Notes under the pieces: model-generated | What the model was told of the DNA's origin: nothing | The model's input: the letters and a program-made list of their open reading frames with translations, nothing else | Databases searched by the model: none | Position numbers and translations under genes: made by a program | Shown here: positions 1-8,413 of the stretch, piece by piece | Layout: each line of letters opens with the position of its first letter | Position numbering within the stretch: position 1 is the stretch's first letter | From: Oscillospiraceae bacterium | GTDB lineage: Bacteria > Bacillota > Clostridia > Oscillospirales > Ruminococcaceae | Length of the DNA: 64,000 nucleotides | Assembly: GCA_024684395.1 (NCBI GenBank) | Contig: JAIKWY010000111.1 | Coordinates: 1 to 64,000 of the forward strand | Reading direction: 5' to 3'

Positions 1-1559
1 GCATGTTCAAGCCCCCTGCATGTGATCTTCACCTTGCCGTCAGTGCATTCTGCGGCGGTGATACAGCGGAATGCGTCACTCGTTTCCGGAAAATCCTCCC
101 GGTAGTGTGCGCCCCGGCTTTCTTTGCGTACCAGTGCCGAGCGGAGCATGGCTTCTGCCAGATACAGGCGGTTCTGCTCATACTCGTTCTGTGCTGTCAA
201 GTTTTGCAGCGCATACAATGCCTTTGTCAGGCTGTCCTCGCTGCGCACGATACCGAGACCCGAAAGCAAGACATCCCGTATCTGTTCCGTCAGAAGCGGA
301 GACACGGTTTCCGTGCAGATGTTTGTTTGCTGTATATCCTGAAGCTCTGGGATACTGCTTTGCAGGATGGTCTCTGCCGCCCGTCTTCCGCCATAGAGCG
401 CCCCGAGCAGCGAATTGCCGCCGAGACGGTTTGCACCGTGGTACTGGCAGGCACATTCTCCTGCCGCATAGAGGTTTGCCATGCTGGTGCGGTGATCAGG
501 ATCGACAGCGATACCGCCCATGAAGTAATGGATGCCTTCCTGCACAGGAATGAGCTTTTTTCTCGGGTCGAGCCCGAGATAATGCATCAATTCTTGCCGC
601 AGATCGGACAGGCGCTTCTCCCAGATCTCCCGGGAAAGCCCCGTCAGATCGAGATAGACCTGATCGCCTGTGTCGGACTGACGGCGGACAAAGTACATCG
701 TGCGGGCGACAACATCACGAGGGCTGAGGTTGCCCAGCGCCGGATGCAGCTCCTCCATGAAATACCAGAGCGTACCATCCCGCTCGATGCAGAGCCGTCC
801 GCCCTCACCTCGTGCTGCCTCTGTCACAAGGCAGCGTTTACCGGAGATGCCGAAGGTCGTTGGGTGGTATTGCAGCATTTCGAGGTTGGCAAGGCGCACA
901 CCCTGCGCAAAGGCAGCGGCTGTGACATCGGCGGTGTTCTGGGTGGTGCCTGTCGTCCAGCCCGGGAACATGCCATTCAGTCCACCGCTGCAAAGGATCG
1001 TGATGCCCGGGAAGCGCAGCACTTCGCCGGAATAGGTATCCTGTACAATGACACCCTGACAAGCTCTTTTGTCCGTCATAAGCTGCAAAAACGCATGGTG
1101 GGGATAGCGGGTGATCAGCCCCTTTGCTTCATAGCTCCGGGCTTCGTCAATGACTGCCGTCATGAGGATCTTGCCGGTGGAGCTCCGAGCATAGGCAGTG
1201 CGTTTGAGCTTCTGACCGCCGAAATTCCGCAGCATGATGTCAGTATCCGTCCGGTTGAAGGGCACTCCAAGATGCTCCAGCCACCGCAGGATCTCCGGTG
1301 CGTGTGTGGTCAGGTCCTCTACAGCCTTCGGGTCGGCAAGCTCACAGCCGCCCCGCATCGTGTCAATGAAATGGTTCGTCGGGGTATCGCCCTCTCCCAT
1401 TGTATTGAGGGCTGCATTGATGCCGCCCTCCGCCAGCACGGACTGCGCACGTTCGGAATGCCCGAGGGAAATGAGCCGGCAAGGCATTTTATGTGACGCC
1501 AGCGTTATGGCTGCCGAAAGCCCCGCAAGTCCGGCACCGATGATGTTTACAGGCTGCAT
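1..1559 (-). CDS. Fumarate reductase/succinate dehydrogenase-type flavoprotein (C-terminus outside window)
   Basis: FAD-dependent oxidoreductase of the succinate dehydrogenase/fumarate reductase/L-aspartate oxidase flavoprotein family. On the minus strand the frame opens with ATG at 1559 behind GGGAGG and stays open to the window edge (at least 519 residues). Seen motifs are the N-terminal dinucleotide-binding GAGLAGLSAA, QYHPTTF, ARGEGGRL, the HGANRLGGNSLL loop, and a GGIAVDPDHRT...LYAAGE segment, all family hallmarks. There is no signal peptide or twin-Arg motif, so it should be cytoplasmic. It lies 12 bp after a cytochrome b-like membrane gene, which suggests the two form a membrane-bound reductase. 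The Fe-S subunit expected for a true Frd/Sdh complex is not in the window and may lie further downstream. The substrate (fumarate, or an electron carrier feeding extracytoplasmic ferric reduction) cannot be read from sequence. Family call is firm; role in iron uptake is inferred from operon position. Confidence 0.88.
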   Translation of the reverse strand, partial: MQPVNIIGAGLAGLSAAITLASHKMPCRLISLGHSERAQSVLAEGGINAALNTMGEGDTPTNHFIDTMRGGCELADPKAVEDLTTHAPEILRWLEHLGVPFNRTDTDIMLRNFGGQKLKRTAYARSSTGKILMTAVIDEARSYEAKGLITRYPHHAFLQLMTDKRACQGVIVQDTYSGEVLRFPGITILCSGGLNGMFPGWTTGTTQNTADVTAAAFAQGVRLANLEMLQYHPTTFGISGKRCLVTEAARGEGGRLCIERDGTLWYFMEELHPALGNLSPRDVVARTMYFVRRQSDTGDQVYLDLTGLSREIWEKRLSDLRQELMHYLGLDPRKKLIPVQEGIHYFMGGIAVDPDHRTSMANLYAAGECACQYHGANRLGGNSLLGALYGGRRAAETILQSSIPELQDIQQTNICTETVSPLLTEQIRDVLLSGLGIVRSEDSLTKALYALQNLTAQNEYEQNRLYLAEAMLRSALVRKESRGAHYREDFPETSDAFRCITAAECTDGKVKITCRGLEH

Positions 1560-1571
1560 GATCACACCTCC

Positions 1572-2123
1572 CTACAGCGTATTCCAGCGGATAAAGTACA
1601 AAACAAAGCCGATCCCCGCTGCAAGCAGCAGTAATGCCAGGATCAGCAGAAGATCCGGGAGCAGCTTTTGCAGACGTTTAGCGCCCAGTCCGATCAGCAG
1701 CGGACTGATGTTTGACAGGACATGCACAGCGATGCTCACGACCAGCAGAAGCTGTGTCGCAAGCTCGGCGCCCGCAAACAGATGCAGCCGGAATACACCA
1801 TTCTGCGTCTTGCCGAGGAAGATCACCACATGACAGACCACGAACGCCATAACTGCAAAACCGCTGATGCGCCTCAGCCAGAACAGACGGTTTTCCTTTG
1901 TGTAGGAAACACCGGATTCACGCACAGTGCGGAGCGTATCTATTGTCAGTTTTATGCCGATGATCATGTGTACCAGAACCAGCGCCAGCATGACCCAGGC
2001 AACGACTTTCAGCCACTTCTGACCGCCGCCAAGCAAGCCCGCCGTCTGCAAGGCACCGGCAACCATATGCACGAGCAGCAGCAGCATAATGCCGCCGCTG
2101 ACGACCGCATTCCATTTTCTCAA
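1572..2123 (-). CDS. Five-TM cytochrome b-like subunit (FrdC/SdhC-like)
   Basis: Integral membrane protein of 183 residues with five hydrophobic segments (about 9-27, 36-60, 84-107, 117-142, 153-178). Each of the first four contains a histidine (VHMVAG, VHMIIG, CHVVIF, VHVLSN), the pattern expected for axial ligands of two b hemes in five-helix FrdC/SdhC subunits. It starts with TTG at 2123 behind AGGAGG, overlapping the stop of the preceding gene by 4 nt, and is followed 12 bp later by the flavoprotein gene. It probably passes electrons between the quinone pool or outer face and the flavoprotein. It could also be an unrelated small diheme cytochrome. No direct residue evidence for the quinone site was found. 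Confidence 0.7.
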   Translation of the reverse strand: MRKWNAVVSGGIMLLLLVHMVAGALQTAGLLGGGQKWLKVVAWVMLALVLVHMIIGIKLTIDTLRTVRESGVSYTKENRLFWLRRISGFAVMAFVVCHVVIFLGKTQNGVFRLHLFAGAELATQLLLVVSIAVHVLSNISPLLIGLGAKRLQKLLPDLLLILALLLLAAGIGFVLYFIRWNTL

Positions 2124-2605
2124 GGTGTGTCCTCCTGTCCGATGTTTAGTGCAATGACATCTCCCTGCACAGCAGAATCTGCATGGGCTGTTTCTGCAAG
2201 CTCTTTTGAGAGAATGACGACCTGAAATCTGCCGTGGTCGGCTTTGGACAGCAATAGCGTCTGCTCCTCCTGCCGGATCGTCATCTGGTGTTCGCTCAGA
2301 CGGGACTGGAAGCTCTGCGCCATTTGCAGGGCGGCGGGGTCATTGGCTGTCACGGCACAGGTGATGTCCTCGAAGCAGTAGCAGACCTCCTGACCGGTGA
2401 AAAATGCCTCATAGAAGGCGGATTCCTGCACGGTATCGGTGTTGAGCAGCACGACAAATGCTCCGGAGGGTGCATCTATCAGGGCGGTCGCACCGGATAC
2501 CGCATCCGTCCGATCATGCCCGGTCAGAAGTACCGGGATCCCCAGCACCGCCGCTGCAACGGCTACATCACATATCACATGGGCAAGAAATTTCAGCAGC
2601 TTCAT
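2120..2605 (-). CDS. Small membrane-anchored protein with a DAVSGAT motif, function unknown
   Basis: A 161-residue protein I cannot assign to a named family. It has one N-terminal hydrophobic segment (about 8-28), followed immediately by HDRTDAVSGATALID. That resembles the D-x-x-SGAT sequence modified by ApbE-type flavin transferases in FMN-binding domains. The rest is a soluble domain predicted to lie outside, with two Cys in EVCYCFED. The ATG at 2605 overlaps the stop of the FMN-binding lipoprotein gene (ATGA), and its own end overlaps the cytochrome gene, so all are translationally coupled. It may be an accessory electron-transfer protein of the iron operon. The gene is well supported; flavinylation is only a motif-based suggestion because the usual FMN-binding fold is not obvious. 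Confidence 0.75.
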   Translation of the reverse strand: MKLLKFLAHVICDVAVAAAVLGIPVLLTGHDRTDAVSGATALIDAPSGAFVVLLNTDTVQESAFYEAFFTGQEVCYCFEDITCAVTANDPAALQMAQSFQSRLSEHQMTIRQEEQTLLLSKADHGRFQVVILSKELAETAHADSAVQGDVIALNIGQEDTP

Positions 2606-3036
2606 TGCTCTGCCTTTTGCAGGGCATCCGCCACAGCCTCCTTGAACTCACTGTAGTTGACCGTGGCACCGCTGACGGAATCCACATCCTTGACACGCTG
2701 CTTTGCCACGAGCTGTGCGGCATAATTCTCGCAGGCGGCACGAGCCTTCTGAGCCTTATTATAAAAATCCTTGTTCTTGACCTCGCCGTTTTCCTTGCCG
2801 TAGTCCTCGTCCTTGAGCGTGCCGTCCAGCTCATAGGTCTGGAAAGTGCATGACGTGATCTGACCACCGGAGATTGTCAGCTCGACAACGCCGTAGCCGT
2901 TGCCGGCCTCCTCACCCTCTTCACTCGTGTAATCGGCGCTCCGTCCGGTGTAGGTGCCGTCTGCATAGGACTTTTCTCCGCAGGCTGTCAGACAGAGCAG
3001 CATGGAAACTGCAAGTAATATGGCTGCTTTACGCAT
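2602..3036 (-). CDS. FMN-binding domain lipoprotein
   Basis: Lipoprotein of 144 residues with a lipobox (CLTACGEK) ending a short signal sequence and a C-terminal FMN-binding domain. The motif DSVSGATVNYSEF near the end is the classic site where ApbE attaches FMN to threonine. The N-terminal YADGTYTG...GYGVVELTISGGQIT is typical of these domains (RnfG/NqrC, PplA). It should carry covalent flavin on the outer face of the membrane and move electrons to an extracellular acceptor, here probably ferric iron. I chose ATG 3036 over the upstream in-frame codon at 3063 because it directly precedes the signal peptide and has GGAGG in front. It overlaps the ABC ATPase gene by 8 nt. Thioredoxin-like proteins end related P19 operons in other bacteria; this flavoprotein appears to take their place. 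Confidence 0.9.
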   Translation of the reverse strand: MRKAAILLAVSMLLCLTACGEKSYADGTYTGRSADYTSEEGEEAGNGYGVVELTISGGQITSCTFQTYELDGTLKDEDYGKENGEVKNKDFYNKAQKARAACENYAAQLVAKQRVKDVDSVSGATVNYSEFKEAVADALQKAEQ

Positions 3037-3745
3037 GTGGCTGTACCTCCTGTCTGTCCTCAAATTGGATCTTGCCGGTAAAGTTCTGGTTGATCACCTC
3101 TTTATGCAGCTTGCCGTTTCGCAGGACAAGCGTGCGCTGGGCGACCTCAGCGACCTCGGGATCATGGGTGACGACGATCAGCGTCGTGCCCTCGTTGTGG
3201 AGCTTATGGAACAGATCGACTACGATCTCCTCATTTGCTTCATCAAGGTTGCCGGTCGGTTCGTCGGCAAGGATGATCTCCGGGTAATTGATGAGCGCCC
3301 GTGCCACGCAGACACGCTGCTGCTCACCGCCGGAAAGCTGACTCGGCAGATGCTTTGCCCGGTCAGCCAGTCCCACACGGTCAAGCGCCTCAAGGGCTTC
3401 CTTCTCGTCCGGCATACTGTGGTAATACTGCGCCAGCATGACATTTTCCACCGCAGTCAGATAATTGACAAGGTGGAACTGCTGGAAGATCAGACCGATC
3501 TTGTCACGCCGGATACCGGTCAGATTTTTAGCGCTTTCCTTTGCGATGTTCACACCGTCAAGCAGCACCTCACCCTTGGTGGGCTTGTCCATGCAGCCGA
3601 TAATGTTCATCATCGTGCTCTTGCCGGATCCCGATGGTCCCATGATGGAGACCCATTCGCCCTTTTCGACTGTCAGGCTGACATCATCAAGGGCATGAAG
3701 ATCGCCATAGATTTTATAGATATTTCGTAACTCCAATAAGCTCAT
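3029..3745 (-). CDS. ABC transporter ATPase of the P19 iron-uptake operon (MacB/LolD type)
   Basis: Cytoplasmic ATPase of 238 residues. It has Walker A GPSGSGKST (about 36-44), the Q-loop in FQQFHLVNYL, signature LSGGEQQR, Walker B IILADEP and switch His THD. It belongs to the LolD/MacB group that partners FtsX-fold permeases, and the next two genes upstream encode such permeases. The three are the counterparts of the ATPase and FtsX permeases next to p19 in Campylobacter jejuni and fetMP in E. coli. These machines are thought to power iron handling outside the membrane rather than classical solute import. A hairpin-rich gap of 108 bp separates it from the permease gene. The C-terminal ~25 residues extend past the usual end and overlap the next gene. 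Confidence 0.92.
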   Translation of the reverse strand: MSLLELRNIYKIYGDLHALDDVSLTVEKGEWVSIMGPSGSGKSTMMNIIGCMDKPTKGEVLLDGVNIAKESAKNLTGIRRDKIGLIFQQFHLVNYLTAVENVMLAQYYHSMPDEKEALEALDRVGLADRAKHLPSQLSGGEQQRVCVARALINYPEIILADEPTGNLDEANEEIVVDLFHKLHNEGTTLIVVTHDPEVAEVAQRTLVLRNGKLHKEVINQNFTGKIQFEDRQEVQPHA

Positions 3746-3781
3746 ATATGCATCCTCCCAGAATAAATTGATGCGGGTGCA

Positions 3782-3850
3782 GGACGGTCACCGTCCGACC
3801 GAGGGTCAAGGGGCGCGGAGCCCCTTGGAGGTGTGGGACAGCGCCCCACA
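3782..3850. repeat. Cluster of three palindromes between permease and ATPase genes
   Basis: The 108-bp gap contains three consecutive hairpins. They are GGACGG/CCGTCC (3782-3796), CAAGGGGC/GCCCCTTG (3807-3827) and TGTGGG/CCCACA (3832-3850). The GGGGC...GCCCC and TGTGGG...CCCACA modules recur in the clusters at 13545-13660 and 22004-22110. It probably stabilises or attenuates the mRNA inside the operon. No U-tract follows, so it is not a standard terminator. Confidence 0.6.
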
Positions 3851-3853
3851 AGA

Positions 3854-4993
3854 TCATTCGCCTTTCAGCACCAGTGCGGGGTCAACTTCTGTAGCGCTCC
3901 GGATGGGCAGGACACTCGAAAGCCCGGTAACGATGATGCAAACAGCGATCGTTACGGGTACGATCAACCATTGGAACCGAATGTCGCTGCTGAATACCCG
4001 CAGGCTGACCTGCTGTGCAAAGACAAAGCCAAGACCTGCGCCCAGTATCCCGCCAAGACCGCCAAGCAGCATACTTTCGCCCATAAATTCGGTGATGATG
4101 CTCTTATCCGAAGCGCCGATCGCTTTGCGCAGACCGATCTCCTTGCGGCGTTCCGTGACAACTGCCGTCATAGTCGTGGCAACACAGATCATTGTCAGCG
4201 CCAGCACCACGACTGTGACCAGCAGGACGAGCGCCTGCAATTTGGACAGTACCGTTGTTTCAGAGGCGGTCACACGCTTGACAAGGTGTGCGCTGATGCC
4301 CGGTGCGGCATTGCTGATCTGCCCGGCATACTGTTTCAGCTCTTCTGCCTGTGCCTGGACGCTCAGCTCGCAGACATCGAGCGTGCCTGCCTCGCCGGTC
4401 AGCGTCTCCAGGTCATGCAGCGAAAGATAGACGTACTCTTCCTCTGAACCGCCTGTGTCGAGAATGCCGGTGATCGTCAGGTCAAGTGTGACATCCTCGG
4501 CGGCTTCGGTATTTTCCGGCGTATAGCTGAGCGTGAGCGTTTCGCCGGTTTTCAGCCGGAAGGATTCTGCGATCTGCTTGCCTACAAGGAGCTGACCGTC
4601 TGAACTGCACCATTCACCCTCCACACGCCAGAAAGGATTTGTCGCCATTGCGCCCGCCATGTCGGTACCTGCTGCAACGACAGGATGCTCGTGGATACGG
4701 ACATTCTCATAACGGAAGGGCGCTGCACCGACAAGTGCATCCGCAGGTACAGCTGCAAGCCCCTTTGCCATATCCTCTGTTGTAAATGCGCCGTCCGTGC
4801 CGGTCATGATGAGGTTGGCGCCATAGCTGCGGAACTGTGCGCCCATCTGTCGGGGAACATCGTAATAGACCGTCACGAGCCCCGAAAGGATCGTAGCGCC
4901 GATGGCAATGGACAGCAGAGCGACCAACATCCGGGAGCGCCGCCGCATAAGTGAGGCGGTGATCATCCGGAGATACATACTGCTTCGTTTCAT
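3854..4993 (-). CDS. FtsX-type ABC permease, P19 operon (second)
   Basis: Permease of 379 residues with one N-terminal TM helix (about 21-43), a large extracytoplasmic domain, and three C-terminal TM helices (about 255-375). This is the MacB/FtsX topology. It starts MKRSSMYLRM at 4993 behind GGAGG, two bases after the stop of the preceding permease. The longer in-frame extension to 5068 lies inside that gene and was rejected. The C-terminal ERRKEIGLRKAIGAS is the conserved cytoplasmic coupling motif of FtsX proteins. It pairs with the other permease and the ATPase to form a heteromeric transporter-like complex, corresponding to the paired permeases of the C. jejuni cj1661-cj1663 module. Confidence 0.9.
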   Translation of the reverse strand: MKRSSMYLRMITASLMRRRSRMLVALLSIAIGATILSGLVTVYYDVPRQMGAQFRSYGANLIMTGTDGAFTTEDMAKGLAAVPADALVGAAPFRYENVRIHEHPVVAAGTDMAGAMATNPFWRVEGEWCSSDGQLLVGKQIAESFRLKTGETLTLSYTPENTEAAEDVTLDLTITGILDTGGSEEEYVYLSLHDLETLTGEAGTLDVCELSVQAQAEELKQYAGQISNAAPGISAHLVKRVTASETTVLSKLQALVLLVTVVVLALTMICVATTMTAVVTERRKEIGLRKAIGASDKSIITEFMGESMLLGGLGGILGAGLGFVFAQQVSLRVFSSDIRFQWLIVPVTIAVCIIVTGLSSVLPIRSATEVDPALVLKGE

Positions 4994-4994
4994 A

Positions 4995-6284
4995 TCAGTG
5001 ACCTCCGTGTAAAACTTCCGCCGGACGCAGACGCAGGAGCATCCGGATCGCAGGGATGCTGCCGGCAAGCGTCACGAGTACGACCAGAACGGCTGTGATC
5101 GGGATGACCATCGGTTTCAGAGAAATGGCAGAGCCGAATACCGTATGTCCGATGATCTGCGCAAAGCCGAAGCCGGCAAAGAAGCCAAGTACGCCGCCGA
5201 AGATCGCCGTCAGGAAGATCTCCGTCAGAACGAGCCCGGAAACAGCGCCGTTCTGTGCGCCGATCGCCTTCATCAGACCGATCTCGGAGGAACGTTCCAT
5301 GACGCTTGCCGTCACAAGATTGCAGATGCCAAGCGCTGCGCCGATCAGGCTGAGGATGGTGATGAGGATCATGAGAAGCTGCGTCTTTTCAAGGATCGCA
5401 CCCTCCGAATCAGCGACCTGCCGCACGGGCGCTGCCACCGAATCCGTGATGACCTCCTGGATCTGATAGCAGATGGAGCTTGCATAGGCTGTGCAGTACC
5501 AGATCTCGTACTGCGATACCGTCAGCGAGGAAGGATCCTTTGCGGCACGCTCTGCCAGCTCGTTGTCCGGCGTTGTCAGGGCACTGACTTCGATGCTGTC
5601 GATCTTTCCGTCAAGACCAGCAAGCGTCTGGGTCGTATGCAGCGGGGCGTAGATCTGTTCGTCCTCATCGCCGCCGGCATCATAGACACCGACGATATGA
5701 AGATCCAGTGCTGCTTCCGTCCCATCCACATGCAGTGTATCGCCAGCATGAATACCGAGCCGCTCCGCAAGAGCCGCACCGATCATGGCGCTGTGTTCCT
5801 CTGTCATGGTCTGTTCATCCAGCCATGTCCCGTCCGTGATCTCCCACCAGCTTCGCATACTACAGATGCCCGCATCGAGTGTTTCTCCGGTCGGAAGCTC
5901 CATGTGATGGTTGAACCAGCTTCCGGTCAGCTTCACTTCAGAACCATCCGGAAGATCTGCCTGTGTGCTGACAAACGGAGCATAATCGACAATATTGAAC
6001 GCCCAGAAGATGGTCTTGATCTTTCCAAGTTCGTCTTCACGAAGATAGGTGCCCGACGTATCTCCCTCGACATCGTAGAGATCGTTCAGGACGGAGCTTG
6101 CCTTCGGAACAACAGTGATGTTGGCACCGTAGGTTTTCAGCTCCTGGTTCATCTTGTCACCGACATCGAGCATGACGCTCAGCATCGCAGAAGCAAGCGA
6201 GGCGCCAAGTGCGATGGTGAAGGCGATCATCAGCATTTTTTTCCATTGCCGGAGCAGTGTGCCCCGGATCATTCTTAAAAACAT
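4995..6284 (-). CDS. FtsX-type ABC permease, P19 operon (first)
   Basis: Permease of 429 residues with an N-terminal TM (about 18-40), an extracytoplasmic domain, and three C-terminal TMs (about 310-420). It carries the FtsX coupling motif ERSSEIGLMKAIGAQ. ATG 6284 has AAGGAGG upstream and follows the DUF2318 gene by 11 bp. It is paralogous to the next gene, and both are needed for a heterodimeric MacB-like unit. Family and operon context point to work with P19 and FTR1 in iron uptake; the exact mechanical role is unknown for the family. Confidence 0.9.
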   Translation of the reverse strand: MFLRMIRGTLLRQWKKMLMIAFTIALGASLASAMLSVMLDVGDKMNQELKTYGANITVVPKASSVLNDLYDVEGDTSGTYLREDELGKIKTIFWAFNIVDYAPFVSTQADLPDGSEVKLTGSWFNHHMELPTGETLDAGICSMRSWWEITDGTWLDEQTMTEEHSAMIGAALAERLGIHAGDTLHVDGTEAALDLHIVGVYDAGGDEDEQIYAPLHTTQTLAGLDGKIDSIEVSALTTPDNELAERAAKDPSSLTVSQYEIWYCTAYASSICYQIQEVITDSVAAPVRQVADSEGAILEKTQLLMILITILSLIGAALGICNLVTASVMERSSEIGLMKAIGAQNGAVSGLVLTEIFLTAIFGGVLGFFAGFGFAQIIGHTVFGSAISLKPMVIPITAVLVVLVTLAGSIPAIRMLLRLRPAEVLHGGH

Positions 6285-6295
6285 GACCAGCCTCC

Positions 6296-7543
6296 TTACT
6301 TGAATTCCTTCTCGTAGGCAAGCAGACCTTCGATCGGGACGTAGATGCTGCCGTTCTCTATGGTGTACGGAATGACAATGGGATTACAGCCGCCCTTGAA
6401 GCCGATGGTGTTGATGTTCATCACCACGTCACAAAGGTTGCAGACAACCTGTCCGTCCTTTTCGTAGTACCCTGTCTCACCGCAGATGTCGCAGGCATCG
6501 AGACCAATGCCATACGCAGAGGAATTGGGCTTTTTAATGACAATGAAGCGGATCTGTACGCCATTCTCCGACACATAGGCAAAGCGATGCAGATGTCCGT
6601 CCTCGACCTGCTCGAAGCGGACGACAACATTGCCGTCCTGTATCACGGAATCTTCGACCGGCGAAAGCTCTACTGCACGGTTGGCATAAGTCTTGATCGA
6701 CGTAAGATTCAGCACGGAGAAGACCATGCAGCAAAGAATGACGCCTGCCCATGTGCGTGTCATACGCTGCGCCTTACGGAGCTTCCTGTGCTCTGCCGGG
6801 TTGTGGTAGAGTTCAGTGATCTTTGCATATTTCACGAGCAGTATCAGGGGGATCACCGCTGCAATACCGATCACCGCAAAGGTGAACCAGTTGTCATGAT
6901 TCGAGGAGAATTTTGCGATGGAAAAGAGCGTGTGATTGGAGGAGATCATACGCTTGGTGAGCATGATGCGCAGTACCACGCTGATCTGGCGAGCGGTATG
7001 TACCAGCAGAAGCAGCGTCAGCATCAGGAAGTCCGACGGCTTCGGAAGACGCCGCATCCCTCTGCGGACGGCTGCTGCAATGAGCACCATCATCGCCAGA
7101 CCGAACAGGATGCCAACCGTTTTCAGCAGGAAATTCGTGGACAGCACAGTTTTTTCCGTCAGCAAAATCACATAGGGATACGCCAGCACATCCGGCAGTG
7201 CATAGAAGATCACAAGCGCCGGCAGCAGACACAGCAGTATCGGTGGAAGGAAGTCTCCGACACATTTCATGGGCTTTTGCAGTGCGCTCACCAAGAAAAA
7301 TACCACAAGCACGACTGCTGCTGCGATGAAATTGCGCATGTTCCAGAGCGAGGTATCAATGAGCTTTGTCGCATTTTTGAGATATGCCATTACCGCTGCA
7401 CCCAAGATGCCGAGTACAGTGCCGACAAACAAGGTGATCTTTCCGGTTTTCGGATAGCGCTGCTCTGCATAGCCTGTACAGGCACCTGTGAGTATCGCTG
7501 AGATCATCAGCGCTTCGCAGGTCATAACAAAATATTTCAGCAC
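6296..7543 (-). CDS. DUF2318 (FtrD-like) membrane Fe-S protein
   Basis: Membrane protein of 415 residues with about eight N-terminal hydrophobic helices (roughly 1-275) and a C-terminal extracytoplasmic domain. That domain holds the DUF2318 signature: CDICG, then GYY, CNLCD, and GGCNPI, giving five Cys suited to binding a metal or Fe-S centre. In C. jejuni the homologous gene lies right after p19. The start is probably GTG 7543: AGGAGG sits 7 nt before it, whereas the upstream ATG (7561) contains that Shine-Dalgarno site within its first codons. It likely transfers electrons or iron between P19 and the ABC complex (inference). An operator-like palindrome lies just upstream (7561-7574). Confidence 0.9.
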   Translation of the reverse strand: MLKYFVMTCEALMISAILTGACTGYAEQRYPKTGKITLFVGTVLGILGAAVMAYLKNATKLIDTSLWNMRNFIAAAVVLVVFFLVSALQKPMKCVGDFLPPILLCLLPALVIFYALPDVLAYPYVILLTEKTVLSTNFLLKTVGILFGLAMMVLIAAAVRRGMRRLPKPSDFLMLTLLLLVHTARQISVVLRIMLTKRMISSNHTLFSIAKFSSNHDNWFTFAVIGIAAVIPLILLVKYAKITELYHNPAEHRKLRKAQRMTRTWAGVILCCMVFSVLNLTSIKTYANRAVELSPVEDSVIQDGNVVVRFEQVEDGHLHRFAYVSENGVQIRFIVIKKPNSSAYGIGLDACDICGETGYYEKDGQVVCNLCDVVMNINTIGFKGGCNPIVIPYTIENGSIYVPIEGLLAYEKEFK

Positions 7544-7560
7544 GGGGAGACCTCCTGACA

Positions 7561-7574
7561 TTAGACTTTGCTAA
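7561..7574. promoter_or_regulatory. Operator-like palindrome, degenerate copy
   Basis: TTAGACTTTGCTAA matches the TWAGC-N4-GCTWA family seen at the other iron-locus promoters, with one half-site degenerate. It lies 18 bp before the DUF2318 start codon. No convincing promoter was found upstream of it, so it may be non-functional or act within the transcript region. Confidence 0.35.
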
Positions 7575-7591
7575 CTGTATTCCCGTACAAA

Positions 7592-7616
7592 TGCGCTGCC
7601 ACATGAAGGCAGCGCA
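7592..7616 (-). terminator. Intercistronic hairpin between p19 and DUF2318 genes
   Basis: Perfect 9-bp stem TGCGCTGCC/GGCAGCGCA with a 7-nt loop, 55 bp after the p19 stop. On the minus strand it is followed by TTTGT only, so partial termination or 3' end protection of the p19 mRNA is more likely than a full stop. This would favour high expression of FTR1 and P19 over the downstream membrane genes. Confidence 0.5.
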
Positions 7617-7671
7617 CCGTACTATCATACAGATAGATCTTGAAGAAGGAAAATAGAAGAGAGAGCGAAGT

Positions 7672-8355
7672 TTACCACTCCTGCGGAACGTACTCCCAGC
7701 CCTCATAGGTGACCTTGAGGTTGCCGTCCTTGAAGTACTCGTCGAAGGAGCCGCCGGGGCCGGTCTCTGCATCGGTATGCAGCAGATAGCCATTCTCCTC
7801 CGGGCTGTGGAAGGTGAACTCGATGCTGTAGGTGTCTGCATCCGGGAGCTTGACGTTAGCGCCGTAGTGCGGACCGTCAGAAGCACTCATGACCATGAAG
7901 GAGCCTTCCGCAGCGGTATCACCGGACGAGGCAACGATCTTATAATCTACGGTCATATACGGTACCCAGTCGCCCACACCAAAGCCAAGATTGTTCTCCA
8001 GTGCAGAGACATCAGCCTCAAGGTGGATATTGAAGTCCTCAGTGTTCTCGTTGCCGCCGGACATCGGAACAGGCTGGAAGTAGACAGCGGATACATTCAG
8101 GAAGCCGACTTCCTCGTCCTCGAAGATCGGGTACTCGGTGAAGCCTGCTGCATCATCGCCAGGTGCCAGTGCATCTGTCTTGACCTCTGCTTCGGTCTTT
8201 TCAGCCTCTGTTTCGGGAGCCTCGGTATCTGCTTCGGCAACGGATGCCGGTGCAGCACTGGAGACCTCTGCTGTGCTGGTGGTTGAGCTGCCGCAAGCGG
8301 TCAGGGATGCTGCGATTGCGGCGATCAGTGCAATACCGATAAGTTTTTTGTTCAT
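7672..8355 (-). CDS. P19-type iron transport lipoprotein (Tp34/FetP family)
   Basis: Secreted lipoprotein of 227 residues. It has a signal peptide with lipobox ASLTACG, an acidic Ala/Glu-rich linker (about 30-75), then the P19 domain. Visible family features are the HLEADVSA segment, the MSASDGPHYGANV loop, and a late HSP...H pair, which together supply the Met/His metal site (copper plus iron in C. jejuni P19 and E. coli FetP). ATG 8355 is preceded by GGAGG. An in-frame extension to 8463 enters the upstream gene and was rejected. It is encoded 58 bp after the FTR1 permease, its usual partner, and should deliver or oxidise iron for it at the outer face. Confidence 0.93.
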   Translation of the reverse strand: MNKKLIGIALIAAIAASLTACGSSTTSTAEVSSAAPASVAEADTEAPETEAEKTEAEVKTDALAPGDDAAGFTEYPIFEDEEVGFLNVSAVYFQPVPMSGGNENTEDFNIHLEADVSALENNLGFGVGDWVPYMTVDYKIVASSGDTAAEGSFMVMSASDGPHYGANVKLPDADTYSIEFTFHSPEENGYLLHTDAETGPGGSFDEYFKDGNLKVTYEGWEYVPQEW

Positions 8356-8413
8356 TGTGATTACCTCCATAGAATTTGCTTTGTGCATAATATCACAATC
8401 TGCAATGCAGATG

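Noticed and set aside
3..1496. 497-residue plus-strand open frame
   Set aside because: It is antisense to the flavoprotein, which has a ribosome site and family motifs; the plus frame is Cys/His/Arg-rich without any motif.
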